64,000 nucleotides of DNA from positions 5,890,001-5,954,000 of the forward strand of contig NZ_CP061913.1 in NCBI RefSeq assembly GCF_019904175.1, written 5' to 3'. The position numbers and the translations under genes are program-made. This document shows, in pieces, positions 15,762 through 23,472 of this stretch. Under the pieces are notes generated by a model that saw nothing but the letters and a program-made list of their open reading frames with translations, made no database searches and was not told the DNA's origin. Source of the stretch: Dactylosporangium vinaceum (GTDB lineage Bacteria; Actinomycetota; Actinomycetes; Mycobacteriales; Micromonosporaceae). Positions within the stretch are counted from its first letter, which is position 1. Every line of letters begins with the position of its first letter.

Positions 15762-17681
15762 TTATCCGGCCAGGACTCCGGCGGGCGCCGGCGCGTACCC
15801 GGCCGGGGTCGCGGTGAAGGTCCCGCGGCCCTGGGTGCGGCTGCGCAGCCGGGTCGCGTACCCGAACAGCTCGGCGAGGGGCACCGTCGCCGTCACGACG
15901 ACCGTCCCGCCCCGCGGAGCCGCCCCGCCGACCTGGGCCCGGCGGGCCATGAGGTCACCGAGCACGGCGCCGACCATGTCGTCGGGCACCGTCACCGTCA
16001 CCGCGGCCACCGGCTCCAGCAGCGCCATCTGCGACTCGCGCAGGGCGAGCTGCAGCGCCTCCCGCCCGGCCAGGCGGAACGCGAGCTCCGAGGAGTCGTG
16101 GTCGTGCATCTTGCCGTCGGTGACGGTGACCTTGACGCCGGTGACCGGGTAGCCCGCGACCGGCCCGGCCGCGAGCGCGTCGCGGCAGCCGGCCTCGACG
16201 GCCCGCACGTACTCCTTCGAGACGTGCCCGCCGACCACAGTGGACTCGAACTCGAAGTCCTCGGTGGATGGGGTCACGTCGATCGAGACGTGCGCGTACA
16301 GGCCCGAGCCGCCGTCCTGCTTGACCAGGCGGTGGTAGAGGCCGGTGACGCCACGGACCAGCGTCTCGCGGTAGGCGACCTGGGGGCGGCCGACGGCGAT
16401 CTCCAGGCCGTTGCCGGCCAGGCGCATCTTCTCCACCGCCACCTCCAGGTGCAGCTCCCCGAGCCCGCTGAGCAGGGTCTGACCCGTCTCCGGGTCGGTG
16501 CGGACGACGAGCGACGGGTCCTCCTCGACGAGCCGGGCCAGCGCGGTGGCCAGCCGCCCCGAGTCGACCCGGCGCTTCGCCTCGATCGCGACCGAGACGA
16601 CGGGCACGGCCCGGCTCGGCGGTTCGAGGACGACCGGGTGGGCCGGGTCGCACAGCGTCTCGCCGACGCGGGCGTTGCGCAGGCCGATCAGGGCGACGAT
16701 GTCACCGGCCACGGCCTGCTCGACGTCGGTGTAGCGGTCGGCCTGGACGTGCAGGATGCGGGCGACCCGCTCCTTGGCGTCCGCGTTCGACTCGCGCACC
16801 TCGGCTCCCTTGCGCAGCGTGCCGGCGTAGACCCGGGCGTAGGCGTAACGCCCGGTCGTCGTGGCCTGCACCTTGAACACGAGCGCCGCGAACGGCGCCT
16901 GCGGGTCGGCGGGCGGGTCCAGGTCGAGCGGCGACGGCAGGTACGCCACCACCGCGTCGAGCAGTTCCCGCACGCCGATGTCGCGGTAGGCCGCCCCGCA
17001 CAGCACGACGAGCGCCTCCCCGCGCAGGGTGAGCTCGCGCAGGGCCGCGCGCAGGCTCGCCGTGGTGAGGGTGCCGGTCTCGACGTACTCCTCGAACGCG
17101 CCCGGGTGCAGCTCGGCCACCTGCTCGACGAGCGCCGGGTCCGGGGGTGCGGTCAGGTCGGCCACACCGGTGAAGCCGGACTCGGTGCCGATCGGGGCCT
17201 GCACCACCAGCGGCGTCGCGCCGAGCCGCTCGCGGATCGAGGCCACGGCGGCGTCGAGGTCGGCGCCGGCCCGGTCGAGCTTGTTGACGAACGCGATCCG
17301 GGGCACGCCGTACCTGTCGGCCTGCCGCCACACCGACTCGCTCTGCGGTTCGACGCCGGCGACGCCGTCGAACACGGCGACCGCCCCGTCCAGGACGCGC
17401 AGGGCCCGCTCGACCTCGTCGGCGAAGTCGATGTGCCCGGGCGTGTCGATGAGGTTGATGCGGTGCCCGGCCCAGTCGACGCTGACGGCGGCCGCGAAGA
17501 TGGTGATGCCGCGGCTGCGCTCCTGCACGTCGAAGTCGGTGACGGTGGTGCCGTCGTGGACCTCGCCCTGCTTGTAGGTCGCGCCGGTGGCGTAGAGCAT
17601 CCGCTCGGTGGTGGTGGTCTTGCCCGCGTCCACGTGGGCGAGGATGCCGATGTTGCGGACGCGTCGCAGTTCGTTGCGCAC
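15762..17681 (-). CDS. EF-G-like translational GTPase (short FusA paralogue)
   Basis: 639 residues. G1 AHVDAGKTT, G3 DTPGH, G4 NKLD and the EF-G-type segment EPQSESVWRQADRYGVPRIAF are present, then domain II (ALVFKVQATTTGRYAYARVYAG), domain III (DPSLVVRTDPETGQTLLSGLGELHLEV) and domains IV-V (GGSGLYAHVSIDV, DDMVGAVLGDLMARRAQV). It is about 60 residues shorter than housekeeping EF-G, mainly in the G' insert of domain I. These motifs are EF-G-like, not Tet(M)-like, although the length is that of ribosomal-protection proteins. No rpsL/rpsG/tuf neighbours, so it is a paralogue, possibly for ribosome rescue, recycling or antibiotic protection. GTG start with AGAGGGG. Confidence 0.88.
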   Translation of the reverse strand: MRNELRRVRNIGILAHVDAGKTTTTERMLYATGATYKQGEVHDGTTVTDFDVQERSRGITIFAAAVSVDWAGHRINLIDTPGHIDFADEVERALRVLDGAVAVFDGVAGVEPQSESVWRQADRYGVPRIAFVNKLDRAGADLDAAVASIRERLGATPLVVQAPIGTESGFTGVADLTAPPDPALVEQVAELHPGAFEEYVETGTLTTASLRAALRELTLRGEALVVLCGAAYRDIGVRELLDAVVAYLPSPLDLDPPADPQAPFAALVFKVQATTTGRYAYARVYAGTLRKGAEVRESNADAKERVARILHVQADRYTDVEQAVAGDIVALIGLRNARVGETLCDPAHPVVLEPPSRAVPVVSVAIEAKRRVDSGRLATALARLVEEDPSLVVRTDPETGQTLLSGLGELHLEVAVEKMRLAGNGLEIAVGRPQVAYRETLVRGVTGLYHRLVKQDGGSGLYAHVSIDVTPSTEDFEFESTVVGGHVSKEYVRAVEAGCRDALAAGPVAGYPVTGVKVTVTDGKMHDHDSSELAFRLAGREALQLALRESQMALLEPVAAVTVTVPDDMVGAVLGDLMARRAQVGGAAPRGGTVVVTATVPLAELFGYATRLRSRTQGRGTFTATPAGYAPAPAGVLAG

Positions 17682-17897
17682 TGTTGCCCCTCTGGGCTCG
17701 TCATACAGACAGGACAGCGCGATTCGGCCCCGCTCCGGTCACCGGAGGACGGGGCCGCCCGATGCCGCCGCGCGAGCGGGCACCGGGAGGACCGAAGACA
17801 CGCGAATCACCTCGTGCTGCACGGCCGGCCTCCCTCCACACTCGTCTGGCTCGGCTACCTCGAGGTTAGCGCCGAGCGTCAAGCTATTATTCCCGCC

Positions 17898-18551
17898 ATG
17901 CCTCGAGCGCTCGTCGTCGGCAACACCGACGGGATAGGCCTCGGCCTGACGCGCCGCCTCCTGGACACGGGCTGGACGGTAGTCGGTGTCTCCCGGCGGC
18001 CGTCCGATGTGGACAGTCCGGCGTACGAGCACATCGTCGCCGACGTCACCGCGCCCGGCTTCGCGCCCCGGGCCGGCGATGTCGACCTGTGCGTGTACGC
18101 GGCCGGGATCGGGGAGCCCCTCGACCTGGCCGACCTGGGGCAGCAGACCGACGCGATCCGGGTCAACCTGCTCGGGGCCGCGCTGACCGCCGACGCCGTG
18201 CTGCCCGGGATGCTGGCGGCGGGCCGCGGGCACTTCGTGGGGCTGTCCAGCCTGGCCGACATCCTCGTCACGCCGGACGCGCCCGGCTATGCGGCGTCCA
18301 AGGCCGGGCTGACGTCGTATCTGCTGAGCCTCGGCAAGGCGGTGCGCAAGCGCGGTGTCGCGGTCACCGCTGTGCGGTTCGGGTTCGTGGACACGAAGAT
18401 GGCGAAGTCCCCGGTCACGCCGTTCAAGATCAGTGTTGACGAGGCCGTCGACGTGCTCGTCCGGGTCGTCGCGACACGGCCGGCCCTGGTGTCGTACCCC
18501 CGGAGGATGGCGCTGGCGGCCCGGGTCCTGCGGGCGGTCAGCCGGCCGTAG
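17898..18551 (+). CDS. short-chain dehydrogenase/reductase
   Basis: 217 residues. Cofactor loop VVGNTDGIGLGL, NADP-type SRRP after strand 2, catalytic Ser in GLSSLAD and YxxxK in GYAASKAG. The active-site Asn segment reads YAAGIGEP. Substrate not predictable. TATTAT at 17885-17890 lies only 7 bases before the ATG and there is no ribosome site, so the mRNA is probably leaderless. Its 3' end overlaps the convergent methyltransferase gene by 14 bases. Confidence 0.9.
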   Translation: MPRALVVGNTDGIGLGLTRRLLDTGWTVVGVSRRPSDVDSPAYEHIVADVTAPGFAPRAGDVDLCVYAAGIGEPLDLADLGQQTDAIRVNLLGAALTADAVLPGMLAAGRGHFVGLSSLADILVTPDAPGYAASKAGLTSYLLSLGKAVRKRGVAVTAVRFGFVDTKMAKSPVTPFKISVDEAVDVLVRVVATRPALVSYPRRMALAARVLRAVSRP

Positions 18552-19098
18552 CCCGGAATCGGAGGCGGTTGCTCCTCACCTCCACCGCGATGCCGGTGAA
18601 CCCGGCCCGTTCGAGGCGCTGCGGCAGCGTCGCCGGATCGAGCGGGACCATGACGTCGCCGATGTGCAGCAGCCGGAACCGCGGTGTGGGCAGGCTGTCG
18701 CTGCCCGCGAACACGCCGCCCGGGGCCAGCACCCGCCGCGCCTCCGCGAACAGCCGATCCTGCTGCGCCGCCGACGGCACGTGGTGCAGCATCGTGAAGC
18801 ACACGACGGAGTCGAAGCCCGTGGCGGGCAGGGGCATGGCCGCGCCGTCGCCCTCCAGCACCGTCACGTTGCCGGGGACGTTGCCGCGCAGGCGGTCGGC
18901 GAGTCCCGGGTTCACCTCAACGACGGTGATGTCGTGGGTACCGCGAGCCAGGACCCTTGTCGTCGCCCCGAACCCGGGCCCGATCTCCAGCAGGCGCGGG
19001 CCCAGCGCCACCCCGTCGAGGGCCCACGGCAGCAGGTGGTGCTCGACGGTCTCGAACCACCTCGCCGACTTGCACAGGCGGTTGTGCAGCAGGTTCAT
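18538..19098 (-). CDS. class I SAM-dependent methyltransferase
   Basis: 186 residues with the Rossmann methyltransferase motifs LLEIGPGFGATTRVLA (motif I), VVEVNPGLADRLR (acidic loop) and LEGDGAAMPLPATGFDSVVCFTMLHHV. Substrate unknown; resembles UbiE/Methyltransf_11 proteins. ATG at 19098 without a ribosome site; 52 bases from the divergent AraC regulator start, so the two may share a control region. Confidence 0.87.
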   Translation of the reverse strand: MNLLHNRLCKSARWFETVEHHLLPWALDGVALGPRLLEIGPGFGATTRVLARGTHDITVVEVNPGLADRLRGNVPGNVTVLEGDGAAMPLPATGFDSVVCFTMLHHVPSAAQQDRLFAEARRVLAPGGVFAGSDSLPTPRFRLLHIGDVMVPLDPATLPQRLERAGFTGIAVEVRSNRLRFRATAG

Positions 19099-19150
19099 GC
19101 CATCGACGCTAACGAGCGCCGGGCCTGGCCGCGAGATGCTATCGTGCCAC

Positions 19151-19882
19151 GTGATATCGAATTCCGGACATCCGGTGGTGCTCGTCGGCGACCGCGCCAT
19201 GGCCAACGGGTCCGGCTTCGCCCCGCACGCCCACCCGGTGCACCAGCTCGCCTGGGCCACCGCCGGGGCCGTGTCGGTGTCCACCGAGGACGGTGCCTGG
19301 GTCCTGCCCGCCACGCGGGCCCTGTGGATCCCGGCCGGCGTCCCGCACGCCGTCGACGTCACCGCGCCCGCCGTGTTCCGCAGCGTGTACCTCGACCGCA
19401 ACCCGCACCGCTGGACCCGGCCCACCGTCGTCGCCGTCACCCCGCTGCTCGACGAGCTCGCCGGCTACCTGACGGGCTCCCTGGAGAAGGGGCCGCGCCG
19501 CCGGGCCGAGGCGGTCCTGCTCGACCTGCTGCACCCCGTCACCGCCGCCTCGCTGCGCATCCCGCTGCCCCGCGACGAGCGCGCCCTCGCCGTCGCGCGG
19601 GCGCTGCTGGCCGACCCGGCCGACGGCCGCGACCTCGACGCCTGGGGCCGCACCGTCGGCGCGAGCGGGCGCACCCTGGCGCGCGCCTTCACCGCCGAGA
19701 CGGGCCTGAGCTTCGGCCGGTGGCGGGTCAACGCCCGGCTCCGCGCCGCGCTGTTCCTCCTGGCCACGCAGACGCCGGTGTCCTCGGTGGCGGCGCGGGT
19801 GGGCTACGGTACCCCCTCCGCATTCATCGCCGCATTCAAATCGGCGCTCGGTGTGAGCCCCGGTGCCTACTTCGCGCCGTAA
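19151..19882 (+). CDS. AraC-family regulator with N-terminal cupin
   Basis: 243 residues. N-terminal cupin-like sensor (FAPHAHPVHQLAWATAGAVSV, ALWIPAGVPHAVDV) and C-terminal double helix-turn-helix (DLDAWGRTVGASGRTLARAF, then SSVAARVGYGTPSAFIAAFK). GTG start at 19151; no ribosome site. Probably responds to a small ligand and may control the divergent methyltransferase gene or the LLM/halogenase pair that begins 40 bases downstream. Confidence 0.88.
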   Translation: MISNSGHPVVLVGDRAMANGSGFAPHAHPVHQLAWATAGAVSVSTEDGAWVLPATRALWIPAGVPHAVDVTAPAVFRSVYLDRNPHRWTRPTVVAVTPLLDELAGYLTGSLEKGPRRRAEAVLLDLLHPVTAASLRIPLPRDERALAVARALLADPADGRDLDAWGRTVGASGRTLARAFTAETGLSFGRWRVNARLRAALFLLATQTPVSSVAARVGYGTPSAFIAAFKSALGVSPGAYFAP

Positions 19883-19921
19883 CGGTTGGCGGTGTGGCAA
19901 GCACTCGTTAGGGTGATTGAC

Positions 19922-21166
19922 ATGACCGGTCCGGGGCGGGGCGTCGAGGCCGCCCAGCCGCAGCGCATCGGGTTCGGGGTCCTGATGTTCCCCATCCACC
20001 GGCCCACGCACAATCCGACGCTGCAGCTGGAAGGCGATCTCGAGCTGGCCGAGCTGTGCGACAGGCTGGGCTTCGACGAGTTCTGGTTCGGTGAGCACCA
20101 CTCCGGCGGCTGGCAGATCATCGGCGCGCCCGAGCTCATGATCGCCGCGGCCGCCCAGCGCACGGCGCGAATCCGCCTCGGCACGGGCGTGAGCACGCTG
20201 TCGTACCACCACCCGCTGACCCTGCTCGACCGGATCGTCCAGCTCGACCACCTCACCCGCGGCCGGCTGATCTTCGGCGTCGGCGCCGGCGCCCTCGCGC
20301 TCGACTCCACCATGATCGGCCACGACCCGATGGAGGCGCGGCGGATGATGGAGGAGTCCCTGGAGACCATGACCGAGCTGCTGCGCTTCGCCGGCCCGGT
20401 CAGCCGCAGCACCGACTGGTTCGAGCTGCGCGACGGCTACCTGCACCTGGCCCCGTACGACGAGCAGCTCGACATCCGCGTCGCCGTGTTCCGCTCGCCG
20501 TCCGGCCCCCGCCTCGCCGGGCGCTTCGGGGCGGGGATGCTCTCGTTCGGCGCCTCCGCCGCCGTGGGGCTCGGCTCGGAGAACCCGATGACCACCGCCT
20601 GGGACATCTACGCCGAGCGGGCCGCGCAGTTCGGCCAGGCCGCCGACCGGCGCCGCTGGTCGGTGATGAGCCCGATGCACCTGGCCGAGACCGAGCACCA
20701 GGCCCGGCGCGAGGTCCGCTGGGGTCTGCCCGCCTACATCGGCTACATCCGCCAGATCCTGCCGATGAACGTCCCCGTGGACCTCGACGACGCCGATGCC
20801 GTGGTCGACGTGCTGCACACCGTCGGCCACGCCGTCATCGGCACCCCCGAGATGGCCATCGCCCACATCGAGCGGATGCTGCAGATCAGCGGCGGCTTCG
20901 GCACGTTCGTCATCGAGCACGCCGACCTGGCCGACCCGGAGGCGACCCGGCGCTCCTACGAGCTGTTCGCCCGCCGGGTCATCCCGCACTTCACCGGCGC
21001 GCTGCGGCCCCGGCTGGCCGCCTACGCGCGCGAACTCGAACACGACGGCCTGACCCGGCGCACCATGGCCGCCGCGCAGGCCAAGGCCGGCGTCGAGCAC
21101 TCGCGCGAGCGGGCGGCGCTGCGCATCCCCAGGCAACGAGAGGGCGCACATGACGACGCACGTTGA
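19922..21166 (+). CDS. LLM-class (luciferase-like) flavin-dependent monooxygenase
   Basis: 414 residues of the bacterial luciferase-like (TIM-barrel) superfamily: GFDEFWFGEHHSGGWQ, RIRLGTGVSTLSYHHPLTLLDRI, GRLIFGVGAGAL. Members oxidise substrates with reduced FMN or F420. Start ATG at 19922 with AGGGTGA upstream. It overlaps the next gene, a halogenase, by 17 bases, and that gene's ribosome site (GAGAGGG) lies inside this coding end, so translation is coupled and the two enzymes probably act on one pathway. FMN versus F420 use cannot be decided from sequence alone. Confidence 0.9.
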   Translation: MTGPGRGVEAAQPQRIGFGVLMFPIHRPTHNPTLQLEGDLELAELCDRLGFDEFWFGEHHSGGWQIIGAPELMIAAAAQRTARIRLGTGVSTLSYHHPLTLLDRIVQLDHLTRGRLIFGVGAGALALDSTMIGHDPMEARRMMEESLETMTELLRFAGPVSRSTDWFELRDGYLHLAPYDEQLDIRVAVFRSPSGPRLAGRFGAGMLSFGASAAVGLGSENPMTTAWDIYAERAAQFGQAADRRRWSVMSPMHLAETEHQARREVRWGLPAYIGYIRQILPMNVPVDLDDADAVVDVLHTVGHAVIGTPEMAIAHIERMLQISGGFGTFVIEHADLADPEATRRSYELFARRVIPHFTGALRPRLAAYARELEHDGLTRRTMAAAQAKAGVEHSRERAALRIPRQREGAHDDAR

Positions 21167-22787
21167 AGTGATGGTGCTCGGCAGCGGCATCGGCGGCAGC
21201 ACCGTCGCGGCCATCCTGGCCCGCCAGGGCGTCTCCGTCGGCATCGTCGACGCCGCGCGGCACCCGCGGTTCGCGCTCGGCGAGTCGACGATCGGCGAGA
21301 CGTCGTTCCTGCTGCGCCTGCTGGCCGCCCGCTGGGGCGTGCCGGAGCTGGCCCAGGTGTCGACGAGCGGCGGCATCCGCGAGCATGTCAGCCGCCGGTG
21401 CGGGATCAAGACGAACTTCGGCTTCGTGTACCACCGCGAGGGCGTCGAGCACGACCCGTACGAGGTGACCCAGTGCTCCGTCTCCGAGGGTCCGTTCGGC
21501 CCGGAGTCGCACCTCATGCGGGCCGACATCGACAAGTACCTGTTCGACGCGGCGGTGGGGTACGGCGCCGTGGCCCGCGAGGGCGTGCGGGTGCGGGCGA
21601 TCGACTTCTCCGATGCCCTCGTGCGGATCGAACTGGACAGCGACGAGGTCTTCACCGCCGACTACGTCGTCGACGCGACCGGCCGCACCTCGGTCCTGGC
21701 CGACCGGTTCGGGCTGCGCGACGAGCCGTGCCGGCTGCGGACCGACTCGCGCACCATCTTCACCCACATGCGCGGCGTGCGGCCGTTCGACTCGGTGGAG
21801 GAGTCGAGCGGCCAGCCGAACCTGTGGCACGAGGGCACGCTGCACCACCTGTTCGACGGCGGCTGGCTGTGGGTCATCCCGTTCGACAACCACGGCGGCT
21901 CCGAGTCCGACCTGGTGAGCGTCGGGCTCAGCCTCGACACCAGGCGCTTCCCGAAGGCCGAGGGGGTCACCCCCGAGCAGGAGTGGGCCCGGTTCCTGTC
22001 CCGGTATCCCGCGATCGCCCGCCAGTTCGAGGGCGCCGAACCGGCCTTCCCCTGGATCTCCACCGGCCGCACCCAGTTCTCGTCCCGGCAGACGGTCGGC
22101 GACCGCTGGGTGCTCATGAGCCACGCGGCCGGCGCGGTCGACGCCCTCTTCAGCCGGGGCATGGCCAACACGATGGCGGTCATCGAGGCGTTCGTGCCCC
22201 GCTACCTCGACGCCCGCCGCGACCGCGACTTCAGCGCCGAGCGGTTCGCCTACCTGGAGACGCTGAACCAGAACATCCTGGAGAACAACGACAGGCTCAT
22301 CGCCGGCTCCTACATCGCCTTCCGCGACTTCGACCTGTGGCGGGCCTGGTCGAAAATGTGGTACCTGGCCTGGAACCTGGGTGTCATCCGCATCGCCGGC
22401 ACCTACTACCGCTACCTGGAGACCGGCGACGACGGCCTCTTCGACCGCCTCCACGCCGGCCCGGTCCCCGGCTCGTTCGCACCTGACCTGCCGGTCGCGC
22501 AGGTGCAGTTCGAGGCGTGCTACGAGGTGATGGAGCAGGTGGCGCAGGGCTCGCTCGACCCCTCGGCAGCGGTCACGCGGCTGGCGTACCTGCTCGGCGA
22601 CGGCGAGGCGTCGCCCTCACCGCTGAACCTCCACGACGTCCTGCGCCGCTGGCACGACGGCTCCATGGAGACCCAGCGGCTCATCCACCAGTGGGGCCGC
22701 ACCGCCGGCCCGGCCGCGCTCCAGCAGTACTTCGAGTACGACCGCGCCACCATCCCGGTGGCCGCGCAGAAGGTCCTCACGGCCTAG
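21150..22787 (+). CDS. flavin-dependent halogenase-family oxidoreductase
   Basis: 545 residues. FAD fold motif GSGIGGS at residues 11-17, GEST near 44, a conserved-looking Lys87 in CGIKTNF, and WLWVIP at 239-244, which fits the WxWxIP signature of FADH2-dependent halogenases. The region GESTIGETSFLLRLLAARWG resembles pyrrole/phenol halogenases more than tryptophan ones. Such enzymes chlorinate or brominate aromatic rings using reduced flavin from a partner; none is encoded beside it except the coupled LLM enzyme. No NRPS or PKS genes are in the window, so substrate is unknown. Ends 4 bases into the convergent membrane protein gene. Confidence 0.82.
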   Translation: MTTHVEVMVLGSGIGGSTVAAILARQGVSVGIVDAARHPRFALGESTIGETSFLLRLLAARWGVPELAQVSTSGGIREHVSRRCGIKTNFGFVYHREGVEHDPYEVTQCSVSEGPFGPESHLMRADIDKYLFDAAVGYGAVAREGVRVRAIDFSDALVRIELDSDEVFTADYVVDATGRTSVLADRFGLRDEPCRLRTDSRTIFTHMRGVRPFDSVEESSGQPNLWHEGTLHHLFDGGWLWVIPFDNHGGSESDLVSVGLSLDTRRFPKAEGVTPEQEWARFLSRYPAIARQFEGAEPAFPWISTGRTQFSSRQTVGDRWVLMSHAAGAVDALFSRGMANTMAVIEAFVPRYLDARRDRDFSAERFAYLETLNQNILENNDRLIAGSYIAFRDFDLWRAWSKMWYLAWNLGVIRIAGTYYRYLETGDDGLFDRLHAGPVPGSFAPDLPVAQVQFEACYEVMEQVAQGSLDPSAAVTRLAYLLGDGEASPSPLNLHDVLRRWHDGSMETQRLIHQWGRTAGPAALQQYFEYDRATIPVAAQKVLTA

Positions 22788-23359
22788 TCGGCCGGGCGGT
22801 TGCGGCGGCGTTCGATGTCGCGCTGGACGTCGGGGTCCCAGAGGCCGGCGTTCCAGTCGTCGGCCGTGGGCTGGGCGGCGATGGGTGAGCGGACGTCGCC
22901 GCCGGTGACCATGGAGTACGGCTGCTCGGCGCCGATCCGGGCGGCGTACCAGCTGCGGTCGTACCTGACGGCGGCGACGAGGACGGCCGCGGCCAGGACG
23001 CGGATCGCGCCGAACGCCGGTGGCGATGCCGAGACGAGGAAGCTGAGCCCGAACAGCAGGACGAACCCCCCGGCGCCCCAGAAGCCGAGCGGGCCCATGC
23101 CGGGGGCGCCGTGCCGGTTGGCCACCCTGACCGCCTGCACGCCCCAGAACACGACGGTGATGAGCACGCCGAGGGTCGCGCCGAGGCCGATGAGGCTGAT
23201 CGCCAGGCCGAAGACCACGACCGACCGGGCCACCAGCTCGGCCGGGCGACCCGCGAGGATCTGCACGTACAGGGCCGCGATGACCGCCATCACGGCGAAC
23301 AGCACGGCGAAGGTGACGACCCGCCGGCAGGCGGCGTACCAGACCGAATTGTCGATCAC
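22784..23359 (-). CDS. hypothetical membrane protein with four transmembrane segments
   Basis: 191 residues. Hydrophobic helices near residues 14-34, 43-72, 90-110 and 115-130, then a hydrophilic C-terminal tail (RYDRSWYAARIGAEQ to RRRNRPAD) probably in the cytoplasm. Not recognised. GTG start at 23359 with GGGGGA 5 bases upstream. Confidence 0.75.
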   Translation of the reverse strand: MIDNSVWYAACRRVVTFAVLFAVMAVIAALYVQILAGRPAELVARSVVVFGLAISLIGLGATLGVLITVVFWGVQAVRVANRHGAPGMGPLGFWGAGGFVLLFGLSFLVSASPPAFGAIRVLAAAVLVAAVRYDRSWYAARIGAEQPYSMVTGGDVRSPIAAQPTADDWNAGLWDPDVQRDIERRRNRPAD

Positions 23360-23472
23360 GACATCCCCCGATGCATCGATGTGACCCCGGACGATACCCG
23401 AGTCACGCCGGCGGCCCGGACCCTCCGGCCGAGCCGCATGTGTTGTCGTACCCGGTTGGTAGTGTCCCGGCC

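Noticed and set aside
15735..18551. Long plus-strand frame over the EF-G-like gene joined to the SDR
   Set aside because: Only the last 217 codons (from 17898) are protein-like; the rest is the shadow of the EF-G-like gene.
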